A stretch of 64,000 bases of DNA. Origin: Pyropia yezoensis (Eukaryota; Rhodophyta; Bangiophyceae; Bangiales; Bangiaceae). Location: assembly GCA_009829735.1 (NCBI GenBank), contig CM020620.1, positions 124,001 through 188,000 on the forward strand, written 5' to 3'. The notes under the pieces were generated by a model, which did no database searches, was not told where the DNA came from, and was given only the letters and a program-made list of their open reading frames with translations. Of this stretch, positions 1 through 9,324 are shown in pieces (positions within the stretch are counted from its first letter, which is position 1; each line of letters begins with the position of its first letter). The position numbers and the translations under genes were made by a program.

Positions 1-185
1 CGCACCAGCGTAAACAGCGCCTGCAGCTGCGTCTTGACCTCCTCCAGGTCGGTCTTGGACGCAGCCACGTTGACCGTTGCCGTCGATGCCGGAGAAGGCG
101 GCGCGGGCGGGATCGTCTTCCCCGAGCCCGTGCTGCCTGCGGCCGCTGCGGCGCCGCCCCCCACCGAGGGGGCATCGTCTCTCAT
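1..185 (-). CDS. N-terminal part of an unrecognised protein, cut by the window edge
   Basis: A minus-strand frame opens with ATG at 185 and stays open to the edge (61 codons). The first half is Gly/Ala/Pro-rich low complexity. The end becomes helical and coiled-coil-like, with the segment SKTDLEEVKTQLQALFTLV. I recognise no family. A GC-rich frame of this length is weak evidence alone; the switch from low complexity to a heptad-like stretch is the main reason for listing it. The rest would lie to the left of the window. Confidence 0.35.
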   Translation of the reverse strand, partial: MRDDAPSVGGGAAAAAGSTGSGKTIPPAPPSPASTATVNVAASKTDLEEVKTQLQALFTLV

Positions 186-965
186 GCCCGCGCCTAGCAG
201 GTGCGCAGTCCGCGTCAAGCCGAGGCCGCCGAGGCAGCCTGGGAGTCCCTCTTGCCGCTGATGTCTGCGGCAAGAAGGAGGACGTTGCCGGCCACCCGCC
301 GGCAGTAGGGTGGGCGGCCCGGGGTACTTGTGGCCGCCGCCGGTGTCATGGACGGCGGCCCGCCCGTCGCCCCTCCTCCTCCCGTCTCCGCTGCCGCCGC
401 CAGGCACGCCCCCGCGTGCGCGCGCGCGCCGTCACGCGCCACCGCCGCCGCCGCCGCCGCCGCTGCGCGGTGCCCCCTCGCGGCCGCGTGGCCAAGCGGC
501 CGCCAGACCGCGGGCGCGCCGGAAGAAAGAAACGGCGCAGGCCCAACGGCAGGTTGTGGCGGTGGGGGGGGGGGGGGGGGGGCGGCTGGGGAGGAGAGGG
601 CAGGAGCAGGCGGTACGACCCGCCCGTCCCCCGCCGCTCCCGCCACGACAAGTCGAAACGGTGGCGGGGGAGAGGGTAAGGGGGTGGTACCACGCCAGCA
701 GCTTACAGACGCCGCCGGCCGGGCCGCCCACGGGCTGTCCAGTTAACAGCCTTGCCCCAAGGGAGGGAAAGTGGGCGGATCTCTGCCCTAGGAGGTGGGG
801 GACCGGATCGACGCCCGTGCTGCTGGTCGTTCAAGGCCAGCGTCGCCACTCTGCCCGCCCGACCACGTCGCTCGCGGTGGGTGCGTGCGGCGTTCAGCTT
901 GCTCCAGGGCTGCCTGGCACGACAGCGGTGAGATCGTCAGCGTCGGTATGAGTTGTGGGGCCGCT
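186..965. other. GC-rich interval without a supported gene
   Basis: All frames are open over parts of this stretch but encode only poly-Pro, poly-Ala or poly-Arg low complexity. It holds a GCC-type trinucleotide run near 438-465 and a long G run near 566-582. It probably contains the upstream region of the minus-strand gene at the left edge and the original insertion locus of the retrotransposon. Confidence 0.5.
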
Positions 966-970
966 ATTCG
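966..970. repeat. Target site duplication ATTCG, left copy
   Basis: The five bases directly before the left LTR are ATTCG. The same five follow the right LTR at 16203-16207. A 5-bp duplication is normal for Ty3/gypsy integrases. Confidence 0.93.
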
Positions 971-1377
971 TGTGGAATATGTGTTACCCAATATAAAGGA
1001 TATGGGACCGACCGGCGCCCGGAAGGCAAAGAGGAAGCGATTACCGTAGAGGCAAAGAAGACAGACCTTTAGCTCCTGGACGTTCGATGGGGAGCAAGCC
1101 GGCCGAAGGCAGCGGCGAGTCCCCACGTCGCAGATAAGGGCGAAAACAATATGCCGGTCGAGCGACCGAGCGGAGGCCGGACGGCCGATCGCTACGAGCA
1201 TAGCAATCAATATAAAAGATCCCTCCAAGGCAAGGACAGATAAACAATACAAAACAAAAGTAGTCCCCCAAAGGGCGAGCCACAAGCGGACCCATGCCAA
1301 CAAGGCTGGGGCCACCAGTCAGGGGGGCTACAAGCCAGTAAATACCGGAATTCGGTACAAGGGGCGGATATGCTACA
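971..1377 (-). repeat. LTR (3' LTR of the minus-strand element)
   Basis: It is 407 bp long, begins TG and ends CA, and aligns without gaps to 15796-16202 with one substitution at 1069. The inner side (1378 onward, read on the minus strand) has only a short purine tract, AACGGGGGTA, as a possible polypurine tract. Confidence 0.96.
1211..1218 (+). promoter_or_regulatory. TATA-box-like TATAAAAG on the antisense strand of the LTR
   Basis: A perfect TATAAAAG lies on the plus strand, so it faces against the element's own transcription and toward the antisense ORF that starts at 2183. A second TATAAAGG-like site is near 990. I see no comparable TATA motif in the LTR on the minus strand. The right LTR carries the same motif at 16036, where it would point into the flanking DNA. 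Promoter function is inferred. Confidence 0.4.
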
Positions 1378-1780
1378 TACCCCCGTTGCGAGCTTCGAGC
1401 CGTCCCGGCGAGGTCCGATCCGGTGCGGCCGGGCGGCCGGATGTGGCTACCTGCCAGCGTGCGGTGGAGGGGTCGCGTCCGCGTCGTTGTTCTGGAAGCA
1501 CCGGGCCGTATGGCCGTCGGGCGCTGACTTGCATGCCTGGCCGGACGCCTCGTTGGCGGGGCACTATAAGTGTCTGGCACGTCGGTGCCGCGGAGCACTT
1601 GGCCGTCGGTCGGCACGTCTTTTGACGGGTGCGCCGGCTCGACCGTCGGTCGTGGCCGGTGGATGGCCAGTTGGCTCGTTACGCCCCGCCGAGGGGCACT
1701 ACGCGGCTGCCGTTGGCTGGCGGCCGAGATCGGCCTGTGCGGCTAAGGGGCCAGTGCGGCCGTGCGGCAGGCGTGGCGGC

Positions 1781-2148
1781 ACGGCAAGGGCGGCCACGCG
1801 GCGCGAGCGGTCAGGGGCGTCGGCCGGGCGGCAAGGGCGGCCACGCGGCGCGGTCGACCAAGGGCGTCGGCCGGGCGGCAAGGGCGGCCACGCGGCACGA
1901 GCGACCAAGGGCGTCGGCGCGAGGGCGGCCAAGTGCGGCCGTCGAACGGCAAGGGCGGCCAAGCGGCGCGGTCGGCCAAGGGGCACGAGTGGTCAAGGGC
2001 GTCGCGTCTTGCGGCAAGGGCGGTTACGCGGCACGAGAGACCAAGGGCGTCGGGGCGAGGGCGGCCAAGTGCGGCCGTCGAACGGCAAGGGCGGCCAAGC
2101 GGCGCGGTCGGCCAAGGGGCACGAGTGGTCAAGGGCGTCGCGTCTTGC
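1781..2148. repeat. GC-rich tandem subrepeats inside the retrotransposon
   Basis: Two 47-bp units (starting near 1781 and 1828) are followed by two 136-bp units (1875 and 2011). All are built on GGCAAGGGCGGCCACGCGG. The three plus frames are open here simply because the repeat lacks stops. Such arrays are common between pol and the 3' LTR in plant Ty3/gypsy elements. Confidence 0.8.
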
Positions 2149-2182
2149 CGGTTGGCGTCAGTTGCTTGTGGCTATTGCCAGT

Positions 2183-4069
2183 ATGGCAGACGAGGTTGCC
2201 CCGGTGGTGGGCGGTGGTGAGGCGGAGGCATCGCTTGATGAATGTGCGGGGGCCGCACGGCCGGTGGTGGGCTGGTATCGGAGCCCAAGGGCGACCTATA
2301 TGTTTGACGGTGTCGGGTTCGTGGCGGACCCGCCGTTGATGGAGGCGGCGCGGACCAATCGGTCATTGGCTCTACAGCGTATCCGCGACGCGCGGTGGGC
2401 GTCGTTGCCCAACTTCCGGGACGCGTCAATCGACGGGCGGTTCTACGAGGGCGAGTCCGTGTCGGACGTCCATGGTCATGCTGACTTTGGTCGTCAAGGG
2501 CCGGAACGGCAGGCGTACGAGGTGTTGTCGTTGTCCAACGAGTTGCTGCGGTACGGGGCGGCTGGTGGTCTTCACCCTTATCATCGGCGTCTGTACGCTT
2601 GGGCGCTTGCCTTTCGTGTCGGGCAAGTTGAGACCTTTGTGGTCGCGGCCAACAACTTCGGCCGTCTTCGCCGGCTGTGGCCTTCGGCCGTGTTCTTGGC
2701 ACGTGACTTGGCCGAGCGGCTTGATGTGCCTATCGCGGAGGACCATGGGCTAGAGGAGTATCTGGCCATGTTGGCTGACAAGGTTGCCCATGGGGTGCGT
2801 CCGGCGGGCGTCGAATTTGGTCCTGCGACCTGTTCGCTTCCTAACCCGTTCCGGGATCCGACGACGTCGATTCGTCTTCGTAGGTCGTGGGACCTGGCGG
2901 CCTTTGAGCGTCGCGGCCTTTTGGCGCCGGCTTGGGCGTCCAGCCTGGGGCGCGCACGCCCGTTCTTCGACCTGAAGCGTTGGCTTCCATCACGCCCATC
3001 GTGGTGGGTTGAGTACGGACCGTACATGGAGACGCCGGCGGCATTGTCGTACGTCGCCAGTGGGCTTAAGGACGCAGATAACGCGGCTTGGGGCGTCGTG
3101 TACGACGAGTTTTTCTGCTTTGCCTTGGCGGCTTGGGTGCATTGGCTCGTCCATGACGGACTTTTTTGCTGGTTGCCGGACCAAGTGACCGAGTGGTTCG
3201 ACGGGTTGGACGTGTCGCGGCTGGCCGATGGGCCCGGGGGTGAGGAGCGTCTTGCGACGTACCACCGTATGCGTGATGCACACGCCGTCTTCCCGTGGAC
3301 AACCATTGTCGCCGACGTCCGCCGACGTGATGAGCGCACCAAGGCGGCTCGCCAGGTGTACGTCAAGTTGGACGCGACGGCCAAGTATGGCTTCGTTCTT
3401 CGTCAGCCGTGCGGCGCGTTTGATTGGAAGTATGACGCCTCGTGGGAGGGTGGTGACGAGTCGTCCGGACCGGGTCGTGGTCCCGGTCGTGGTCGTGAGA
3501 CCGGTCGTCGGGTGCGGGACGCGTCTCGGTCGTTGTCGCCGGTGGCCGGTGCGGGGTTAAGTGACCGTGTTAACCCTGGTGTGGTTGCCCCTGTGTCCGG
3601 TGGGACCGGTGGCACGGAGCCGATCTGGCCGTCGGAGTGGGCCCGTGTGGGTGCTGTTGCCCTGTTGGGTACTGACCGGGTGGGTGCCTTGGCTGGGCAA
3701 GTGGTGCCTCGTGGCGCAACGGCTGGGGCGTTGGCCATTGCTTGGTCTCGTCAGACCGTGGAGATTGATGACGTTCTTCGTCGGGTCAGTGGGATGACTG
3801 AGTCGGAGGCCGTTGAGGCTTTGGTGTTGACGGTCTCCCGTTTGGCGGATCCGTCTCGCATTCGCGATAGCTTGCTCAGTGAGCTGCGTCGTGCGCCCTC
3901 GGTGGAGGCTCGGGCTGCGAGTCCTCGTCGTGTTGACGTTGGTGCCATTCTTGGCGTTCGTCGTCGACAGATGTCGGATGACGAGGAGGAGGATGCGCCT
4001 CGTGCGCCGGCTCGGCGTGTGCGCTCGCGCAGTTCGTCTTTTGACGAGGGCTCACGACGTCGCCGTTGA
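2183..4069 (+). CDS. Antisense ORF of the retrotransposon, unknown function
   Basis: The ORF encodes 628 aa from the ATG at 2183 to TGA at 4067-4069, opposite in direction to gag-pol and converging on the pol stop 41 bp away. The first half is globular and rich in Trp, Tyr and Phe (VVYDEFFCFALAAWVHWLVH near residue 310). The middle is a Gly/Arg-rich linker. The C-terminus has an acidic patch (DDEEEDA) followed by an Arg/Ser tail that may be a nuclear localisation signal. I recognise no family. The frame is open further up to an ATG at 1370 inside the LTR, which would add a very basic repeat-encoded N-terminus (899 aa), but all frames are open there. Extra antisense ORFs at this position are known in some plant Ty3/gypsy lineages. 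Expression is unproven. A truncated second copy lies at 8809-9324. Confidence 0.7.
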   Translation: MADEVAPVVGGGEAEASLDECAGAARPVVGWYRSPRATYMFDGVGFVADPPLMEAARTNRSLALQRIRDARWASLPNFRDASIDGRFYEGESVSDVHGHADFGRQGPERQAYEVLSLSNELLRYGAAGGLHPYHRRLYAWALAFRVGQVETFVVAANNFGRLRRLWPSAVFLARDLAERLDVPIAEDHGLEEYLAMLADKVAHGVRPAGVEFGPATCSLPNPFRDPTTSIRLRRSWDLAAFERRGLLAPAWASSLGRARPFFDLKRWLPSRPSWWVEYGPYMETPAALSYVASGLKDADNAAWGVVYDEFFCFALAAWVHWLVHDGLFCWLPDQVTEWFDGLDVSRLADGPGGEERLATYHRMRDAHAVFPWTTIVADVRRRDERTKAARQVYVKLDATAKYGFVLRQPCGAFDWKYDASWEGGDESSGPGRGPGRGRETGRRVRDASRSLSPVAGAGLSDRVNPGVVAPVSGGTGGTEPIWPSEWARVGAVALLGTDRVGALAGQVVPRGATAGALAIAWSRQTVEIDDVLRRVSGMTESEAVEALVLTVSRLADPSRIRDSLLSELRRAPSVEARAASPRRVDVGAILGVRRRQMSDDEEEDAPRAPARRVRSRSSSFDEGSRRRR

Positions 4070-4110
4070 GGGGGGGGTTGGGAGGTGAGGGTGTTGCCGT
4101 ACGGCTTGTG

Positions 4111-7100
4111 TTAGTCTTGTTTGTACTTGTGTTGGCCCTTTGGCTTGTTGTTTGTTTGTTCGTGTTTGAACATGAAGGCAGCCCTGGCCCATTCTGTTGT
4201 CTTTTTGTCCGATGTTAGGACTGGCCGGAGTATCTTCGACTCATGACAGAGCCGTTTGGCTTTTGAGAACCATGAGGCATGTTCCCAGCGTGGGGTGACC
4301 AGGAGGGTGTCCTTTGGACTGGATTGTAGCTCTGTGACCACTTGGTCAAGGGTGTGGGTGGGGGGTACCCTTAGGCAGATGCCTTGTGAGTTCTGCTCCG
4401 AGGCAGTGACATGCCTCTCCGGCTGGTAGCTCAACTGGCCATAGTGCTTGGTGAGTTCTGGGAGTTCCCAGAGTGGTCCCCATGTGGGGGAGGTGAAGTT
4501 CCGGCATGCCTCTGGCAGTGTTGACTTCATGTAGTACACAGGGATGTTTTCCTGGACCGAGCGGTCTGCGTTGTCCCATTGGACATTAGCCTGTACCACC
4601 CCCCATGGGTCGACGTAGACCGCGAGTATGTGTGGTTGCCAAATAGCGGCGGCTGCGCCAGTGACCGCAACAAGTCCAGTTGCCAGAGCAACCTTGGTGG
4701 TTGGCTTTCGTGGCTTCCGCCACGTGTATCCAGGTAATTCTACCTTTTTGGATCGCAAATGTCGAATGACAAGGTTACGTGGCAAGTTTTCCACTGGTTC
4801 CCACGTGTCGTCCTTGGGGGTATAATCATACCATCGGACTTTGAACTCGTACGAATCTCCAGACCGTCGGTGAGACATGAGTTTTTCGATGACGTATTCG
4901 TCGTGGACGGTTGGCTCCGGCCGTGGTTTGTCAAACCCATCGAGTAGTGGGTGTGGTGTGGACTCATTGGAGTTGTCCGGCCGGGGTGCCGCAGTGGCAT
5001 GATCCCTGTTGATGCGTTTCTCGATACCATCGACGTCAATGACGAAGGTAGAGTCGTCGGCGTCGACGACCATGAATGGCCCGACGGCCTTGCTCTGCAG
5101 CTTGTTAGCTCGTTGATGGTTTGTCGTATAGACATAGTCGCCGATCTTGATCTTACGATTGCGCGTCCCAACGTGGGCATCGAAGTTACGTTTGTAACGT
5201 TGTGGAGTCTTGGCGAGGGCCTTGATGACGGCCGGGATCTGCAGCCGCAGTCGGGCCATGAACTCGCGCTTTCTCGCGAGCGGCGATCCGTCATTGAGGG
5301 TCCCTCTTTGGGATATGGACGTGCCTGGTGGCAAGTTACGAACCGACAGGTTAGGGACACGTCGTGGGATGACAAGCTCGAATGGCGCTAGTCCAGTGGA
5401 CCGATGTGGTTGGCTGTTGTAAGCCTTAGTCAGGACGGGCAGAAGCTCGTCCCAGCGCTTGGGGTCCTCGGTCACGTAGTGACGCAGTTGTGTAGCAATC
5501 GTACGATTGTACCGTTCGACTTGACCGTTGGTCTGTGGGTGGTACGCGGTGGTGCGCACCGTCTCGACTCCGAGTACCTTCATCACGGCGATGAAAAAGT
5601 TTGACATGAACTGGGGTCCTTGGTCGGACAAGATCTTGTCCGGTGGGCCATAGCAGGCTATCCAGTGTTCAATAACAGCGGATGAGACGGAGATGGCCGT
5701 GATGGTCTTGAGTGCGATGCACTTTGTAAGCTTTGCAAAGCGGTCCGTAATGACCAAGATGAATCGATTTCCGCTTTTGCTTGCTGGCAAGGGGCCGAGG
5801 ATGTCGATCGACAGTTCCGTCAGTGGTTCTGACGCCGGGAACAGGGTCAGAGGCGTCGTATGCTTACGCAACGCTAGCCGGTTCTGTGCACAAGTGGTGC
5901 AATTGGTGATGGTCTTGTGGATATCCGATATCATGGATGGCCAGTAGAACTTTGTTCTCATAGTGAAGTACATCTTGCTCATGCCCGGGTGGGCGGCCGT
6001 GGTGGCCATGTGTTGGAGCTTCAAGATGACATCTTGTTGCGACTTGGGGATGACCAGTTGGTCTCCATACACAGTTTTGCGACGCAGTGCGTTGTTGTCG
6101 TCAAGGTAGAATGACTTGTGTCCTCCGTTGTTGACGCTGTCGATGATCGACTTGCAGAAATCATCCGATTGTTGCTTGTTAATGACTTCATAGAAGTCAA
6201 GAGGCTTGGGGTCGGTTGTGCCTGTGTACCTGTCCGTTTGGACGCCGTGTGCCGTCTGGGCCACCGCTAGACATGGTATGTCATCGTTGATCGTTTCGTT
6301 CATCGCGTTATTGTCCGCGCGGGACAGGAAGTCGGGCAGGTGGTGACTAGCACCTGGCTTGTACTTCAGTTCGAAGTCGAACTCTGCGAGACGCATACGC
6401 CATCTCATCAACCGACCGCTAGAGTCGGCAGTGCTGTATATCCAGCTAAGGCTTTGATGGTCCGATCGGATTATGAAGTGTTGTCCTTCTAGGAAGTGCC
6501 TCAACTTGAGGACAGCCCACACAATGCCAAGGCATTCTCGCTCCGTTGTGGAGTAGTTGAGCTCCGCTGCGTTAAGAGCGCGGCTCCAGTAGCCGAGTGG
6601 CTGTGGTTTTCCATCGTCGTCCGTTTGGAGTAACGTGCAGCCGAGTTGATGCGCACTTGCGTCGACATCGAGCGTTAGCTCACGCCCAGCCTTAGGCAAG
6701 GCCAAGATTGGTGGGTGCACCAAGGCGTCACGGAGGTCCTCAAAGGACGCCAACTCCTCGGTCGAGGGTGGGGACAGGTCTGGTGGGACGTCTTTCTTGG
6801 TCAACGCGTTTAGCGGTCGGGCTCTCTTGGTAAAGTCTACCACGAACCGTCGATAGACGGTGCACATGCCGAGAAAACTCTTGAGTTGGGTCTTGGTCTT
6901 GGGGAACGTTGCTTGACGCAGGGCGTCGGTGTTCTTGTTAAGAACGTGGAGTTTACCAGGCGTTATGCTGTGGCCGAGGTACTCCACCTCGTTGGAAAAC
7001 CACTTGCACTTCTCAAGATTGAGAGTCACGCCGGCCTCCCGTAGTCGGGTAAGGACCTTGTCTACATCATGGATGTGTTGTTTGGCGGTTGCCGAGAAGA

Positions 7101-8308
7101 TGATGACGTCGTCTAAGTAGACGAGGCAGACTTGCCACTTGAGTCCGGAAAGTATAATATCCAGGGCACGTTGAAACGTCGCCGGGGCATTGGTCAAGCC
7201 GAATGGCATCGTTGTCCAGTCGAAGATGCCATAGTGCGTTGTGAAGGCCGTTTTTTCTTGGTCCTCCTGCCGCAATGGCACTTGCCAGTACCCAGCGGTA
7301 CAGTCGAGAGAGGTGAATACTTTGGCGTCTCCGAGGGAGTCGAGACAGTCCTCCATACGCGGGAGGGGGTACGCATCCTTCTTAGTGATGCTGTTCAACC
7401 GTCGATAATCGACACAAAACCGGGCCTTCCCATTTTTCTTCGGTACGATGACGACCGGACTGGCCCAGTCACTGTGACTTGGTTTAATAACCTTGAGCTT
7501 CAACATCTTGTTGATTTGATCGACGATGATCGCCCGTTTGAACGCACCGGTTCGATAGGGCTGCGCCCTTATAGGGGCAACCCCAGGTGGGGTGACGATG
7601 GCGTGCTCTGTAGCGTGTATGACCCCGAGGGTCCCGTCCCACATCTTGCCATGCTTGGGCAACATCGACTTAATTTGCGCGTGCAAATGTTGGGGAGCCC
7701 CGTCGAGGTTGATGTCGTCAAGTGACGGTTTGGGCTGTTCGATCTCTGGGTCGGTTGACCCCGTATCCTCCGTCGGGGCGGCGAGGACTTGCCCGAGGTG
7801 GGGCTCGGCAAACGCGAGGACGCAGCCCTTTCGCAGGATGGCCGTGTCTGGCCCGAAGTTGCATACCTTAACCAGAAATGGTTCGTCAGGTTTGATGGTG
7901 GCGAGTCCGCGGGCGACTGCCATGGTCTTGTGTCGGCACAATCGTGCGTTTGGTTGAAGAGTAACCAGTCCCGGCGTGTCACATCTGACCATAATCCATT
8001 CCTCGGTCTTGCCCTTGAGGCGCGTTTGTTTGCAAGCACGGACCTTGGTCGAACCCCCGGCCCATTGGGGCTCCATGACGTCGTCTTGACGGATGCTCAG
8101 GATTGGGGAGTGGCCGATCGAATGGTTTTCAGCACCTTGCCAAACGATACGTTTGCGGGCGGGCAGGATTGCCTCGATGTGCTTATCGATGAACTCGGTC
8201 CCGAGTATGCACTTGACCGACAGGTTGGGCGTAACGTAAAAACGTTCAAAGGCTTGAACCCCTCCGGTGTCGATGAACAAGTGGATGGCTTGGAGAGCCT
8301 TGATTGTT
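4111..8308 (-). CDS. pol: Retrotransposon Pol polyprotein, copy adjoining the gap (N-terminus missing)
   Basis: The frame runs from the N gap to TAA at 4111. The protease active site is lost in the gap. RT (YLDD near 7108-7121) is present, as are RNase H (TLDVDAS, DHQSLSW) and integrase. Integrase shows an HHCC zinc finger (HMATTAAHPG.. NCTTC) and the catalytic acids in LSIDILGP, ILSDQGPQF and HPQTNGQVERYN. A chromodomain follows (YVIEKLMSHRR, YEFKVRWYDY, DDTWEP, about 4745-4900). After it comes an unusual extension of roughly 200 aa with a hydrophobic stretch (VALATGLVAVTGAAAAIW). This copy keeps the pol C-terminus in one frame, unlike the copy on the other side of the gap, so it is the better sequence for this end. 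All catalytic residues I can check are intact. Confidence 0.93.
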
Positions 8309-8808
8309 NNNNNNNNNNNNNNNNNNNNNNNNNNNNNNNNNNNNNNNNNNNNNNNNNNNNNNNNNNNNNNNNNNNNNNNNNNNNNNNNNNNNNNNNNNNN
8401 NNNNNNNNNNNNNNNNNNNNNNNNNNNNNNNNNNNNNNNNNNNNNNNNNNNNNNNNNNNNNNNNNNNNNNNNNNNNNNNNNNNNNNNNNNNNNNNNNNNN
8501 NNNNNNNNNNNNNNNNNNNNNNNNNNNNNNNNNNNNNNNNNNNNNNNNNNNNNNNNNNNNNNNNNNNNNNNNNNNNNNNNNNNNNNNNNNNNNNNNNNNN
8601 NNNNNNNNNNNNNNNNNNNNNNNNNNNNNNNNNNNNNNNNNNNNNNNNNNNNNNNNNNNNNNNNNNNNNNNNNNNNNNNNNNNNNNNNNNNNNNNNNNNN
8701 NNNNNNNNNNNNNNNNNNNNNNNNNNNNNNNNNNNNNNNNNNNNNNNNNNNNNNNNNNNNNNNNNNNNNNNNNNNNNNNNNNNNNNNNNNNNNNNNNNNN
8801 NNNNNNNN
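8309..8808. other. Assembly gap of exactly 500 N
   Basis: A run of N of round length marks a scaffold join, not measured DNA. The sequences on both sides overlap each other (3551-8308 and 8809-13563), so the true gap may be zero or negative. Confidence 0.98.
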
Positions 8809-9324
8809 GCGGGGTTAAGTGACCGTGTTAACCCTGGTGTGGTTGCCCCTGTGTCCGTGGGACCGGTGGCACGGAGCCGATCTGGCCGTCGGAGTGGGCC
8901 CGTGTGGGTGCTGTTGCCCTGTTGGGTACTGACCGGTGGGTGCCTTGGCTGGGCAGTGGTGCCTCGTGGCGCAACGGCTGGGGCGTTGGCCATTGCTTGG
9001 TCTCGTCAGACCGTGGAGATTGATGACGTTCTTCGTCGGGTCAGTGGGATGACTGAGTCGGAGGCCGTTGAGGCTTTGGTGTTGACGGTCTCCGTTTGGC
9101 GGATCCGTCTCGCATTCGCGATAGCTTGCTCAGTGAGCTGCGGTCGTGCGCCCTCGGTGGAGGCTCGGGCTGCGAGTCCTCGTCGTGTTGACGTTGGTGC
9201 CATTCTTGGCGTTCGTCGTCGACAGATGTCGGATGACGAGGAGGAGGATGCGCCTCGTGCGCCGGCTCGGCGTGTGCGCTCGCGCAGTTCGTCTTTTGAC
9301 GAGGGCTCACGACGTCGCCGTTGA
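8809..9324 (+). pseudogene. Truncated second copy of the antisense ORF 3' end
   Basis: This repeats the last 519 bp of the antisense ORF at 2183-4069. Several single-base deletions and one insertion shift the frame, for example around 8857, 8936, 8955, 9092 and 9142. It starts abruptly at the gap. It is most likely an error-rich contig end, not a decayed gene. Confidence 0.75.

Noticed and set aside
215-951. Several overlapping frames of 100-200 codons on both strands
   Set aside because: They encode only homopolymeric or Arg/Pro-rich sequence and owe their length to the absence of stops in GC-rich DNA.
1041-1616. Minus-strand open frame across the left LTR
   Set aside because: It spans LTR, possible polypurine tract and flank, has no domain and reads against known element structure.
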